Source: Chlorobiota bacterium
GTDB lineage: Bacteria; Bacteroidota; Ignavibacteria; OLB7
DNA length: 64,000 nucleotides
Reading direction: 5' to 3'
Assembly: GCA_028287785.1 (NCBI GenBank)
Contig: JAQBOZ010000007.1
Span: forward strand, 428,994 to 492,993
In this document: piece by piece, positions 27,335 to 35,703 of the stretch
Layout: every line of letters begins with the position of its first letter
Numbering within the stretch: position 1 is the first letter of the stretch
The notes under the pieces: generated by a model
Seen by the model: the letters and a program-made list of their open reading frames with translations, nothing else
What the model was told of the DNA's origin: nothing
The model's database searches: none
Translations under genes and position numbers: made by a program

Positions 27335-27997
27335 ATGAACGTTCTCATTTTCGGCGCCACGGGCTCGGCCGGCGGCAGCGTCCTCCGCGCCTCCCTTGAT
27401 TCTCCAGCGGTGGAGCACGTCAACGTCATCACCCGCCGTCCCCTCAAGTTTTCCCACGCAAAGCTCCGCGTGTTCCCGCATGGTGATTTCGAGGATTACG
27501 GCCGGATCGCGGAGGCGTTCACCGGAATGGATGCCTGCTTTTTCTGTCTCGGCATCTCGGTAAATCAGGTATCCGGCGAGAGCGAATATCGGAAGATCAC
27601 CCACGATTTTGCGATTGCCGCCGCGCGCGCGTTGCGGCTGCACAGCCCCACGGCGGCGTTCCACTATGTCAGCGGCGGCGGGACGAACGAGAAAAGCCGG
27701 ATGATGTGGTCGCGGGTGAAGGGGGCAACAGAGCGGGAATTGATAAGCGATTTCGGCGCGGTCTGCTGGCGTCCCGCCTTTATCGACGGCGAGGTTTCCG
27801 AAAACGGTCTCAAGCTCTATAACCTGCTGCGTCCACTGTTCCGGGTGCTCAAGCCGTTTCAAGCGTTTTATATCGCGGGGAAGGATCTTGGGAAGGCGAT
27901 GATTCAGGCGACGATCGAGGGGATGCGCGGACGTATTCTGGAGAACAGGGAATTTCATGCGCTCGCCGCTCGTGCTCCCGAATCCGGCGGCGGTTGA
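27335..27997 (+). CDS. NAD(P)-binding Rossmann-fold protein
   Basis: A 220-residue protein, starting MNVLIFGATGSAGGSVL; the GATGSAG loop (residues 7-13) binds the dinucleotide in atypical/extended short-chain dehydrogenases. A VITRRPL beta-strand follows, then FFCLGISVNQVSG, the NAD(P)H-binding and product-binding region common to epimerase-like proteins, and FHYVSGGGTNEKS. It lacks an evident YxxxK catalytic motif, so it may act as a redox sensor or NmrA-like regulator rather than an enzyme. Start at 27335 is the first codon of the conserved strand; an upstream run-on is spurious. Confidence 0.8.
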   Translation: MNVLIFGATGSAGGSVLRASLDSPAVEHVNVITRRPLKFSHAKLRVFPHGDFEDYGRIAEAFTGMDACFFCLGISVNQVSGESEYRKITHDFAIAAARALRLHSPTAAFHYVSGGGTNEKSRMMWSRVKGATERELISDFGAVCWRPAFIDGEVSENGLKLYNLLRPLFRVLKPFQAFYIAGKDLGKAMIQATIEGMRGRILENREFHALAARAPESGGG

Positions 27998-28142
27998 ACG
28001 GGCCCCGTCGCCATTCCACCGCCATCGATCGCCGTTTGCGTGGCGGCGGCCAAAACTGTAGCATTGCACCGCGGCTCATGGAAACGGGCCGCGGCGTTCG
28101 ATAATAATCATCAGCAACCAGGAAAGACACAGGGAGGATATC

Positions 28143-28754
28143 ATGGGGACGAGAGATCCTCGCATCGACACATATATCGGCACTTCCGCGGAGTTCGCGC
28201 AGCCGATTCTTGCTCACCTGCGCGAGCTGGTTCACACCGCATGCCCGGAAGTGGAGGAGACGATGAAATGGAGCTTCCCGCATTTCACCTACAAGGGGAT
28301 GTTGTGCAGCATGGCATCATTCAAGGCCCACTGCGCGTTCTCATTCTGGAAAGGGGAGCTGCTGAGCGAGATGATGGGGGATGACCATTCCAGGGAGGCG
28401 ATGGGGCATCTCGGCAGAATCACTGCGCTCGGCGATCTGCCGAAGGATCGCGTGGTGCTCAAGTATATCAAGGAAGCGGTCAAGCTGAATGATGATGGCG
28501 TGAAGTCGCCAAAGCGATCGAAACCGAAAACCGGACAACGGGAGCTTGATATTCCGGAATATTTCTCCGCGGCCCTCAAAAAAAACAAGGGCGCGCAGAC
28601 GACGTTTGATGCCTTCAACTACAGCAATAAAAAAGAATATGTCGAGTGGGTGACCGAGGCCAAATCCGACGCGACGCGTGATAAACGGCTGGCAACCGCC
28701 GTGGAATGGATGGCCGAGGGGAAGGTACGGCACTGGAAATATCAGGACTGTTGA
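28143..28754 (+). CDS. YdeI/OmpD-associated family protein with DUF1801 domain
   Basis: A 203-residue protein in two parts. The N-terminal DUF1801 domain (about 20-120) contains LVHTACPEVEETMKWSFPHF and YKGMLCSMASFKAHCAFSFWKG. The C-terminal part (about 130-203, LDIPEYFSAALKKNKGAQTTFDAF, SNKKEYVEWV and ATRDKRLATAVEWMAEGK) matches the YdeI/OmpD-associated family. It is a soluble protein of unknown role, common in soil bacteria. A strong Shine-Dalgarno sequence (gggaggatatc) precedes the ATG. It is free-standing and followed by a hairpin. Confidence 0.9.
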   Translation: MGTRDPRIDTYIGTSAEFAQPILAHLRELVHTACPEVEETMKWSFPHFTYKGMLCSMASFKAHCAFSFWKGELLSEMMGDDHSREAMGHLGRITALGDLPKDRVVLKYIKEAVKLNDDGVKSPKRSKPKTGQRELDIPEYFSAALKKNKGAQTTFDAFNYSNKKEYVEWVTEAKSDATRDKRLATAVEWMAEGKVRHWKYQDC

Positions 28755-28791
28755 ACGCGAACGTCGATCGCGGCAACGGATAATGCCGTAT

Positions 28792-28815
28792 GGCCCGGAG
28801 CGTCATCTCCGGGCC
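28792..28815. terminator. Hairpin between convergent genes
   Basis: Perfect 9-bp GC stem ggcccggag / ctccgggcc with a 6-base loop, 38 bp after the YdeI-family gene and just before the convergent lipoprotein gene stop. No clear T tract. Confidence 0.55.
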
Positions 28816-28835
28816 GGCGTGGGAATATCACCGAA

Positions 28836-29348
28836 TCATATCCCCATCTTCCGTTTCATGATCTCCTTTATGTTCCCTCCCATCGCGCTTCCTTTTTTGA
28901 AGCTGATGATCACCAGCATATCATCTTTTATCAGGATTTCCTCCGGGTTCTCCGCCGTTGGCCCGTCGCCGTTTCCCCAGATCAATCCCTGAATAAATCC
29001 ATCCCCCTTGAACGGCCCTCTGAATCTGAGAAAAAGAACCGTTCCATTATCTCCATCCGGCCCGTCGATCGACTGCGATGCCTTCTGCTCTATCAGGCCG
29101 GTGATTCGCGAAAATGTTCCGGGGCTTTCGTAGTAGGTATTGGCCTGAAACGACCGGATATGACTTTTTTCGGAGAACGTGTAGCCGGCCATCAGATCCT
29201 TCTCCGCCAGTTTCAGGCTGTCGATCACCTGATGCGTGCCGGTGGAATCGGTCGTCCGGTGGGCGGTGGCGGCGCGGGTGGTGGATGTGCCGGCGCACCC
29301 GGCCAGAATCGCGGAGGCGATGATGAGAGTGATAATCCGCAGTTTCAT
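28836..29348 (-). CDS. Lipoprotein of unknown function
   Basis: A 170-residue exported lipoprotein: the signal LIIASAILAGC gives a lipidated Cys18 (lipobox LAGC). After a Thr/Ala-rich linker (to about 40) comes a globular domain with LKLAEKDLMAGYTFSEKS, a central VLFLRFRGPFKGDGFIQG and a C-terminal basic IKEIMKRKMGI. No catalytic motif is recognised. It faces the DUF1801/YdeI gene across a hairpin. Function unknown. Confidence 0.7.
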   Translation of the reverse strand: MKLRIITLIIASAILAGCAGTSTTRAATAHRTTDSTGTHQVIDSLKLAEKDLMAGYTFSEKSHIRSFQANTYYESPGTFSRITGLIEQKASQSIDGPDGDNGTVLFLRFRGPFKGDGFIQGLIWGNGDGPTAENPEEILIKDDMLVIISFKKGSAMGGNIKEIMKRKMGI

Positions 29349-29618
29349 GATTATATGGATCTGATTCGGAGTTGGGGATATCGCCCGATACTACAATCGG
29401 CGCGTCCGGGGATTTTTCTATTAGTGGAACAATATAGCGTTCGGAAGATTACGATACCATCCACCATTTGCTCATGCGATTGTGTTCCGGGAAGACCGAT
29501 GAGCACGCAACTCCGTGGGCACCATTAAAAAAACCTTGCGTTGTTCATGCAACATCGGTTGCCGGGTCATATATTCGCGCCTCACCTCCATTCCACGTAC
29601 AGTAATGGAATATTCTCT

Positions 29619-30032
29619 ATGAGCTGGGATATTTTCGTGCAGGATCTGCCGGATGCCATCACCTCGATCAGGGAAATCCCCGATCATTTTCGTCCGCGTC
29701 AGGATATCTGTCGTCGCGATGAGGTCGTAGCCGCGGTGATGGCTATCGCGCCATCGGCAACGTTTGAGGAGAACGGGTGGGGATCGATCGACGGGCCGAA
29801 TCTTTCGATCGATGTCAATCTGGGGAATGGCGAGGTTCTGGACGGCTTTGCCTTTCATGTCCGGGGAAACGACGGCGCTGCGGCCCGCGCGATCATCTCG
29901 GAGATTCTTGGAATACTGAACCTCCGCGCCATCGATGTATCGGCAACGTCCGGGCTGTTCGATGAAAAAGGATCGGCCGAGGGATTTCGCCGATGGCGGG
30001 AGTACAGGGATTCGGTGATCGCGCGCGAGTGA
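29619..30032 (+). CDS. Conserved hypothetical protein
   Basis: A 137-residue soluble protein starting MSWDIFVQDLP. It has a beta-rich centre (GWGSIDGPNLSIDVNLGN, LDGFAFHVRGND) and a C-terminal EGFRRWREYRD segment, a combination I have seen in free-standing uncharacterised proteins of many soil bacteria. Upstream in-frame codons do not extend the conserved start. No signal peptide, no metal-binding motif. A weak ribosome binding site. Confidence 0.7.
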   Translation: MSWDIFVQDLPDAITSIREIPDHFRPRQDICRRDEVVAAVMAIAPSATFEENGWGSIDGPNLSIDVNLGNGEVLDGFAFHVRGNDGAAARAIISEILGILNLRAIDVSATSGLFDEKGSAEGFRRWREYRDSVIARE

Positions 30033-30544
30033 TGCGCGGGCCGGGTGATCCGGGCCATCATCACGGAATCCGTCCGCTTTTTTCGCGATCCGATATGCCA
30101 ACTGCCAAAGCCCGAATTTCCCGTTGCTGAAATCGATCGCGATCGTCCAATCCGGAACGATGGTGGTGTCGGTCATGACAAAAAATAAATAACCAAAGTG
30201 ATGCTCCATTCGTTGCCGGCGTCCGCATGAAAAGCAGATGGCTCCGGCATGGCCGGTCTGTCACTGCCCCGCTGTGCATTCCGGTTCATGCACATGATCG
30301 CCGACCCGCGATCCCGATTTGCCCCGCCATGTCGAATTAGCTATCATTGCCGCCAGTCGTCCGGCCACTTCCCGGCCTTCGCGACTCCCCCCAAACCATC
30401 GACCAGGCACGAAGTCCCATCATCGTTTCGGTTGGCATTCCGGGCCGCCCTGCCTTGTCGGACAGATCGGCAATATCGCCGGAATTCCTGCCGGATCGGC
30501 TTCCGCGCGGGCATGCATCCACGAACACAGCCGGAGGAGATCCC
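30033..30544. other. Spacer with a possible short minus-strand frame
   Basis: Mostly without structure. A minus-strand frame starting at 30176 begins MTDTTIVPDWTIAIDFSNG, which looks protein-like for about 35 codons, then runs antisense to the plus-strand gene. It may be the 5' remnant of a lost gene. No ribosome binding site was found. Confidence 0.3.
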
Positions 30545-30862
30545 ATGACGAAATCATTACGGGCCACGGTTATCACCATCTGCCTTATCGCTCTTCAGGG
30601 GTGCTATCACACGCGGTTGATGACCAATGCCGCACCTGCCACCGATTATCACCACGCCATGTCCAACTCTCTTTTCTGGGGGCTGGTCCAGGACAACGTG
30701 GTCCCCGATAACTGCCCCAGCGGCTCCATGCAGGAGGTACGCATCACGTCGAACCTCGGGTATTCGCTGCTCACCGTCGTGACGCTCGGCATCTGGTCGC
30801 CGCTCGATGTTGAATGGCGCTGCGCCAAGCGCGACGCTCCCCCCGACGGGCCGGGACAGTAG
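30545..30862 (+). CDS. Bor-like small lipoprotein
   Basis: A 105-residue lipoprotein. The signal ITICLIALQGC gives lipidated Cys20, followed by YHTRL, and the C-terminal part SLLTVVTLGIWSPLDVEWRCAK strongly resembles the Bor/Iss serum-resistance lipoprotein family, whose members often end with a TLGIYTP.DVEW..C motif. ggaggagatccc before the ATG is a strong ribosome binding site, which fixes the start at 30545. Bor/Iss of phage lambda and E. coli is an outer-membrane lipoprotein; a similar location is inferred here. Confidence 0.72.
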   Translation: MTKSLRATVITICLIALQGCYHTRLMTNAAPATDYHHAMSNSLFWGLVQDNVVPDNCPSGSMQEVRITSNLGYSLLTVVTLGIWSPLDVEWRCAKRDAPPDGPGQ

Positions 30863-30935
30863 CCGGATCGCCGGCGGGCATTTTATCAATCGATGCGACT
30901 CGAATTTTTCCACCATTTCTTTCGAGAGAGAGAGC

Positions 30936-32495
30936 ATGAGCGAAATCAATTTCAACGGCGCGACCGCCGTGGTAAACCCGGCCGGGAAGTGGACGAACAG
31001 GCATGAGAACGTGACGCAGCAATTCGGCACGCTCTACGATGTCTGGAACAACCCGAACTTCACCGACAACCGGCTTTCCGATCTCCAGGCGACCATTGGC
31101 CTGATCCAGAAACTGATGGCGACCGCCGACGCGGCGAACACGCAGATGCGCGCGCTCGGTGGCGGGTGGTCGCTCTCGACCGCCGCCGTTACCGGCGGAG
31201 CGATGGTGAATACAAAGCCGATGAACTGGCATTTCGTGCTCGGCGCCGGCAGCTACGATCCCGGATACCAGGGGAACCAGGCATCGGCGGTGTATGTGCA
31301 GTGCGGGATGAGCGTCGGCGAGGTGAATACATATCTGGCGGGGAAGGGGCTGGCGTTGAAGACATCCGGCGCAAGCGATGGGCAGACGATTGTCGGGGCG
31401 GTCTCCACCGGAACACACGGCTCGCGCTACGGGTTCGGCGCGATGCAGGATTACGTGGTGGGAATCCATCTGATCGTCAGCCCGACCCGCACGGTGTGGC
31501 TGGAGCGGGCAAGCTATCCGGTGGTCAACGCGGGATTTGCATCGCGATTCAAGGCCGAGCTTATTCGCGACGATGTTCTTTTCAACGCGGCGCTGGTGAG
31601 CTTTGGAAGTTTCGGGGTGATTCACGGGCTGATGATCGAGGCCGAACCGCTCTACGTGCTGGATGCCACGCGCCAGCGGATTCAAATGACGCCGGGGCTG
31701 GAGAAGGCGATGGCGACGCTCGATTTTTCCGGCGTTACCCTGCCGCAGCCCAAGACGCCGCCGTTCAACGAGGCGCCATTTCATTTCGAGGTTGTCTACA
31801 ATCCGCACGACGTGGCGGGCGGGGCGTATGTCAGCGTGATGTACCAGCGCCCCTGGCCCACCAACTACCAGCCGATTCCACCATATGCCGGCGGGCTTGG
31901 GCCGGGAGATGACATGCTTGGCGTGGTGGGCTCGCTTACCAATCTGCTCCCCACGAACATCGCTCCCGGCGTTATCGCCCCCATCATGAGCCTTCTTGTC
32001 GCTCAGGTGTATGGGCCGCTTGCCAACCAGATCGCCACGCCGGGGGATACCTTCACGCCGACGAACGCCAGGGGGAAGGCGATGAGCACCGAGATCGGCG
32101 TTCCGCTGGAGTATGTGCTGCGCGCGCGCGATATCCTTCTCAACGCTCATCCCGAGGTTGATGATTATCCCGGATTGATCTCCTTCCGTTATATCAAGGG
32201 ATCGCGTGCGCTGCTGGCGTTCACGCAATATCCCGTCACCTGCGCCATCGAGCTGCCGGCCGCGTACTCCGACCGGACCCTGGCCTACTACAACCGCATC
32301 TGGGCGGATTTTACGGCCGCCGGCATTCCGTATACACTCCACTGGGGACAGATGAACAACTTCACCCCCGCGCTGGTCCGCGCGATGTACGGGGACAAGG
32401 TCGATGCGTGGATCGGCGCCCGGACCACCCTTCTCGATCCCCGCATGCAGAAGGTGTTCTCCAACGATTTTCTGAAATCGTGCGGGCTGGGGTGA
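30936..32495 (+). CDS. FAD-linked oxidase (VAO/PCMH fold)
   Basis: A 519-residue flavoprotein with the two-part PCMH FAD-binding domain at about 40-215: RALGGGWSLS (72-81) and GAVSTGTHGS (154-163). These align with the D-arabinono-1,4-lactone/sugar-lactone oxidases. The usual GSGHS has W78 in place of His, so FAD may be noncovalent. Residues about 300-519 form the substrate domain, with a typical late YNRIWADF region. No signal peptide. Start at 30936 follows a gagaga-rich leader; upstream in-frame codons look spurious. It is monocistronic and followed by a perfect hairpin. Substrate unknown. Confidence 0.82.
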   Translation: MSEINFNGATAVVNPAGKWTNRHENVTQQFGTLYDVWNNPNFTDNRLSDLQATIGLIQKLMATADAANTQMRALGGGWSLSTAAVTGGAMVNTKPMNWHFVLGAGSYDPGYQGNQASAVYVQCGMSVGEVNTYLAGKGLALKTSGASDGQTIVGAVSTGTHGSRYGFGAMQDYVVGIHLIVSPTRTVWLERASYPVVNAGFASRFKAELIRDDVLFNAALVSFGSFGVIHGLMIEAEPLYVLDATRQRIQMTPGLEKAMATLDFSGVTLPQPKTPPFNEAPFHFEVVYNPHDVAGGAYVSVMYQRPWPTNYQPIPPYAGGLGPGDDMLGVVGSLTNLLPTNIAPGVIAPIMSLLVAQVYGPLANQIATPGDTFTPTNARGKAMSTEIGVPLEYVLRARDILLNAHPEVDDYPGLISFRYIKGSRALLAFTQYPVTCAIELPAAYSDRTLAYYNRIWADFTAAGIPYTLHWGQMNNFTPALVRAMYGDKVDAWIGARTTLLDPRMQKVFSNDFLKSCGLG

Positions 32496-32510
32496 TGCCC
32501 TTTCCGCATC

Positions 32511-32542
32511 ATGCTCGCGGTGGCGATCATCACCGCGAGCAT
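32511..32542 (+). terminator. Stem-loop after the FAD-linked oxidase
   Basis: Perfect 12-bp inverted repeat atgctcgcggtg / caccgcgagcat with an 8-base loop, 16 bp after the stop. T-poor tail, so the terminator role is likely but not certain. Confidence 0.6.
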
Positions 32543-33022
32543 TGTACCATTCCCGGACCCGTGTCGGGAATCCAATCATTCGCCACACACCACAACACCC
32601 GTTTCCGGGCAGATTTCGGCGATTAATTCCTCTGGCATGATTCCTATACAGGGGGTGGCGCCGGGTCTCCATTTGCTGCTTTATGCCACCACGAGGATTC
32701 GCGATCACCATTTCATCACCAGCGGACAGTATCCCTCCATATCGCTTCATGGCAACATGATGGGAAAGGGATCGTAGCCTTTCACGTTCCCGCGCGTGAC
32801 TGCCGATCGCATATTTCCATCGAAGTTTCGTTTATGTATGCAGTTACCCCGGCGCGCATCAAATCGATATCCGGAGAACGCGGGGATATCGAAATCGGGG
32901 TGATTATTCCGCGCCTCAATCCGCTCAATATTGTACCGGCCTCCGAGTGATTTCGCATGATCGAGGATGGAATTATGTATCGGGATTCTTCCAGCGTGAC
33001 GAGCGGATCGCGGGGGATTGCC
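32543..33022. other. Intergenic region upstream of the ECF sigma factor
   Basis: About 480 bp with no convincing gene. A short palindromic stretch near 32550-32575 (attcccgg / cgggaat) may be a second hairpin after the oxidase. The long minus-strand frame across it runs antisense to the sigma factor and is not protein-like. The promoter of the sigma-factor gene should lie in the right half. Confidence 0.4.
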
Positions 33023-33589
33023 ATGAGTAAATCGCAACGGAATGTCGCGATCGACACGACGGTCAGGAAGGAACGGCGACGGCTTCTTGATTTTATCAGG
33101 CTGCGCGTGGGAACCGAGGAGGATGCCGAGGATATTCTGCAGGATGTCTTTTACCAACTGGTGACAAGCTACAGCGTCGCCGAGCCGATCGAACGGCTTG
33201 CGTCGTGGCTGTTCACGGTGGCTCGAAATAAAATCATCGATCGCTACCGGAAGCGGACACCGGAGCCGGCCGCGACACAGAACGACGCGTGGGATGACGA
33301 CGAATCGGACTTTCCCGGCATCGAGGATATTCTCTTCGATCCCACCGATACGCCGGACATGGTCTACGCCCGATCGCTTGTCTGGTCGGAACTGGCCGTG
33401 GCGCTGGAGGAACTGCCGGAGGCACAGCGCGATGTGTTCGTGATGCACGAGCTGGAGGGGCGGAGCTTCAAGGAGATAGCAGAGGTCACGGGGGACCAGG
33501 TGAGCACCCTCCTCTCGCGGAAACGATACGCGGTGATCTATCTCCGCGAACGGTTGCAGGAATTGTACGATGAAATGCGAAGCATCTAG
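33023..33589 (+). CDS. ECF-type RNA polymerase sigma factor
   Basis: A 188-residue sigma-70 family factor with region 2 at about 20-60 (LLDFIRLRVGTEEDAEDILQDVF, the -10 recognition and core-binding helices) and region 4 at about 125-180 (LPEAQRDVFVMHELEGRSFKEIA, then a helix-turn-helix for the -35 element). The acidic linker is longer than usual (DDDESDFPGIEDIL). Start at 33023 (MSKSQRN) has gggggat upstream; ATGs at 32957 and 32975 would add a leader. The next gene downstream encodes a small membrane protein, which may be its regulatory partner. No classic anti-sigma zinc-binding motif (HxxxCxxC) is found there. Confidence 0.88.
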   Translation: MSKSQRNVAIDTTVRKERRRLLDFIRLRVGTEEDAEDILQDVFYQLVTSYSVAEPIERLASWLFTVARNKIIDRYRKRTPEPAATQNDAWDDDESDFPGIEDILFDPTDTPDMVYARSLVWSELAVALEELPEAQRDVFVMHELEGRSFKEIAEVTGDQVSTLLSRKRYAVIYLRERLQELYDEMRSI

Positions 33590-33635
33590 GGGATTGTCGA
33601 GCACCGCTATCCGCGGCATCGATAAAAAAAATCCT

Positions 33636-33661
33636 GCTATTCGAAATAATTCAACAGCTAT
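33636..33661. repeat. Partial repeat-family-1 end (solo motif)
   Basis: gctattcgaaataattcaacagc matches the right end of the 13337-13495 copy (ctcgaaataatccaacagcc) but lacks the GC-rich hairpins. It lies just upstream of the ribosome binding site of the next gene. Confidence 0.6.
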
Positions 33662-33676
33662 CCAGGAGCTATGATA

Positions 33677-34135
33677 ATGAATCGACGTTTGCCATTGAAA
33701 ATAGGAAAAGTGCTGCTGATCGTGGTTGTTGCGGCAACGGTGCTTGGCTTTATCGTGATGAATTTATGGAATGCGTTGATCCCGGAATTATTCCACGGGC
33801 CGACCATAACATTCTGGCAGGGAATCGGGCTTCTTCTCCTTTCCCACATTCTCTTCCGTGGAATCGGCCCACGTGGAGGCCCGCGCGGTGGTTTTTCCGA
33901 CAGGTGGCGGCGCAACCGCTGGAAGGGGACGATGAGAGATCGGATGGCCTCGATGTCGCCCGAGGAACGGGAGAAATTCAAGGAAAAATGGGGAGAACGG
34001 CGACGAAAATTCGAGGCGCGGATGGCCTCGATGTCGCCGGAGGAGCGGGAGAGATTCAGAGAGAAATGGGGTGAGGGGTGCGGTCCGTTCGGTGATGATC
34101 CGATGGATATCGGCGATGAAAAAATGAACACATGA
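33677..34135 (+). CDS. Single-pass membrane protein with tandem MSPEERE repeats
   Basis: A 152-residue protein. Start at 33677 gives a good spacing to ccaggagct; an ATG two codons upstream is too close. One or two hydrophobic segments (about 8-28 and 47-60) are followed by a Gly/Arg-rich stretch and two near-identical 27-residue units, each with RMASMSPEER and EKWGE, an acidic/basic helical pattern. Such MSPEERE-type repeats occur in periplasmic or cytosolic sensor-like proteins of proteobacteria (Spy/CpxP-like), but the repeat here is not that family for certain. It lies 87 bp after the ECF sigma factor, so the two may be cotranscribed. Confidence 0.72.
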   Translation: MNRRLPLKIGKVLLIVVVAATVLGFIVMNLWNALIPELFHGPTITFWQGIGLLLLSHILFRGIGPRGGPRGGFSDRWRRNRWKGTMRDRMASMSPEEREKFKEKWGERRRKFEARMASMSPEERERFREKWGEGCGPFGDDPMDIGDEKMNT

Positions 34136-34210
34136 CGGGTCGACCGCCTTCATCATGACGGATTAAATAATCGCGACGACGCGCGTGGAATAATCACCGC
34201 TGAATTCCTG

Positions 34211-34330
34211 ACAGACCGTTGAGCAGCAACATCTGCCGCGTCATCCGCCGCATTGGCGAAACAATCTTCTCAAGCCCCAGCGGGGCGCAATCCCCGGTGC
34301 GCCGGGCATCGCCCCGCGCACACTCGAATA
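34211..34330. repeat. Intergenic repeat family 1, half-unit
   Basis: acagaccgttgagcag (reverse motif), then about 60 bp later gccccagcggggc, the hairpin gtgcgccgggc / gccccgcgcac and actcgaata. It precedes the SDR start directly. Confidence 0.75.
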
Positions 34331-34337
34331 AAGCATC

Positions 34338-35105
34338 ATGATACTTCCGACATATCCAGATTTATCGGGGAAGGTGGCGCTGGTCACCGGAGGATCGCGC
34401 GGGATTGGCGCAACCACCTCGCGACTTCTTGCAGCGAACGGCGTAAAAGTCGCGGTAAACGGTCGCGACCGCGCGGCGATCGATTCGGTGGTGGACGGGA
34501 TCAACAACAGTGGAGGCCATGCCGTCGGCGTGAAGGCCGATTGCACCAGCTTCGAGGCAATCGAGGAGATGCGTGCCGAGGTGGAATGGGAGCTGGGACC
34601 GATCGATCTGCTGGTCCCCTTCGCGGGGGGAGGCGGCGCGCCGATCGCGACGGCGGAAATCACCGAGGAAAACTGGCGCTCGGTGATCGATGGAAATCTG
34701 ACGGCGACATTCCTGACGGTGAAGAGCTTCCTTCCGGGGATGATCGATCGTCGATGTGGCACCATCATCACCATGGCGTCCAGCGCGGCGCGGCTTCCCT
34801 CCCCCGCATCCGCCGCCTATGCGGCCGCCAAGGCGGGCATCGTGATGTTCTCCCGGCATCTCGCCAACGAGGTGGGGAAGCACTCGATCCGTGTCCACTG
34901 CATCTCCCCGTCGGCAATCTCCAACGAATGGATGCGCTCGCATATGTCGGATGATGACATGCAGCGTCTGGCCGCGTCGATTCCGCTTGGCCGCATCGGC
35001 GAGCCGGAGGATGTCGCGCTGGCGACGCTGTTTCTTGTCTCCGAAAGCTCCGCGTGGCTGACGGGGCTGACGCTGGACGTGGCCGGCGGCAGAATCATCA
35101 TGTAG
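34338..35105 (+). CDS. Short-chain dehydrogenase/reductase
   Basis: A 255-residue classical SDR. The cofactor loop is TGGSRGIG (about residues 17-24), followed by DCT for the adenine site and VPFAGGG where most SDRs have NNAG. The catalytic tyrosine and lysine are in YAAAK (about 157-161), with SS about 13 residues upstream. PLGRIGEPEDVA and the C-terminal GLTLDVAGGRII are also typical. Because NAG is replaced by FAG, it may belong to the divergent subset with altered activity. Start at 34338 has no clear Shine-Dalgarno sequence, since a repeat abuts it. Substrate unknown. Confidence 0.9.
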   Translation: MILPTYPDLSGKVALVTGGSRGIGATTSRLLAANGVKVAVNGRDRAAIDSVVDGINNSGGHAVGVKADCTSFEAIEEMRAEVEWELGPIDLLVPFAGGGGAPIATAEITEENWRSVIDGNLTATFLTVKSFLPGMIDRRCGTIITMASSAARLPSPASAAYAAAKAGIVMFSRHLANEVGKHSIRVHCISPSAISNEWMRSHMSDDDMQRLAASIPLGRIGEPEDVALATLFLVSESSAWLTGLTLDVAGGRIIM

Positions 35106-35360
35106 CGCATCGGTCGCGGGGATATCACCACGAAATATCCCCGCGACGCGAAATTATTTTCCGCCGTATCTCCCTCCGCCGATATTTCCGCCATCCATCC
35201 CCCGCACGATCATCAATCAACATTGCGCTGAATTCATTGCCCCGGTTCCCGCGTGGATGCCCGGCGATACATCTCTCGGTGAAATTGATTATCATCGAAC
35301 CATCATCGTCCGCTCGGCGGATATATATCGCACATCAACTATTATTTTCAGGGAGCCTGC

Positions 35361-35591
35361 ATGCAGGGTGAACATCGCGAGGACAATACGATCTACGTGG
35401 TCGTGGTTAATCACGAGGAGCAGTATTCCATATGGCCGTCGGATCGCCAGTTGCCGTTTGGATGGCAGTCAGCCGGAAAAACAGGGACGAAGGCGGAGTG
35501 CCTTGCCTACATCGAGGAGGTATGGACCGATATGAGACCGCTCAGGCTCCGGGAAAAGATGAGGGAGTCAGGTGCGGGTGGGGAAGGGTGA
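35361..35591 (+). CDS. MbtH-like protein
   Basis: A 76-residue protein with the complete MbtH signature: [42 protein letters not shown]. MbtH-like proteins bind adenylation domains of nonribosomal peptide synthetases and help them fold and activate. No NRPS, adenylation domain or siderophore gene occurs in this window, so it is an orphan. agggag upstream of the ATG is a fair ribosome binding site. It may serve an NRPS elsewhere in the genome. Confidence 0.92.
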   Translation: MQGEHREDNTIYVVVVNHEEQYSIWPSDRQLPFGWQSAGKTGTKAECLAYIEEVWTDMRPLRLREKMRESGAGGEG

Positions 35592-35703
35592 CGGGCCGAT
35601 GGTGTCCGGAACGCCGGTGCCGGCGGGGATGCGGCTGCGGCGCGCTTCTTGCCGGATCTTTGCCGGTGGCTTCCGGTCCGGGAGGCCGTGGCTGGAGGCA
35701 TAC

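Noticed and set aside
30771..32750. 659-codon minus-strand frame
   Set aside because: Antisense shadow of the FAD-linked oxidase and of the Bor-like gene end; no recognisable motif.
32747..33619. 290-codon minus-strand frame
   Set aside because: Antisense to the ECF sigma factor, whose regions 2 and 4 are clear.
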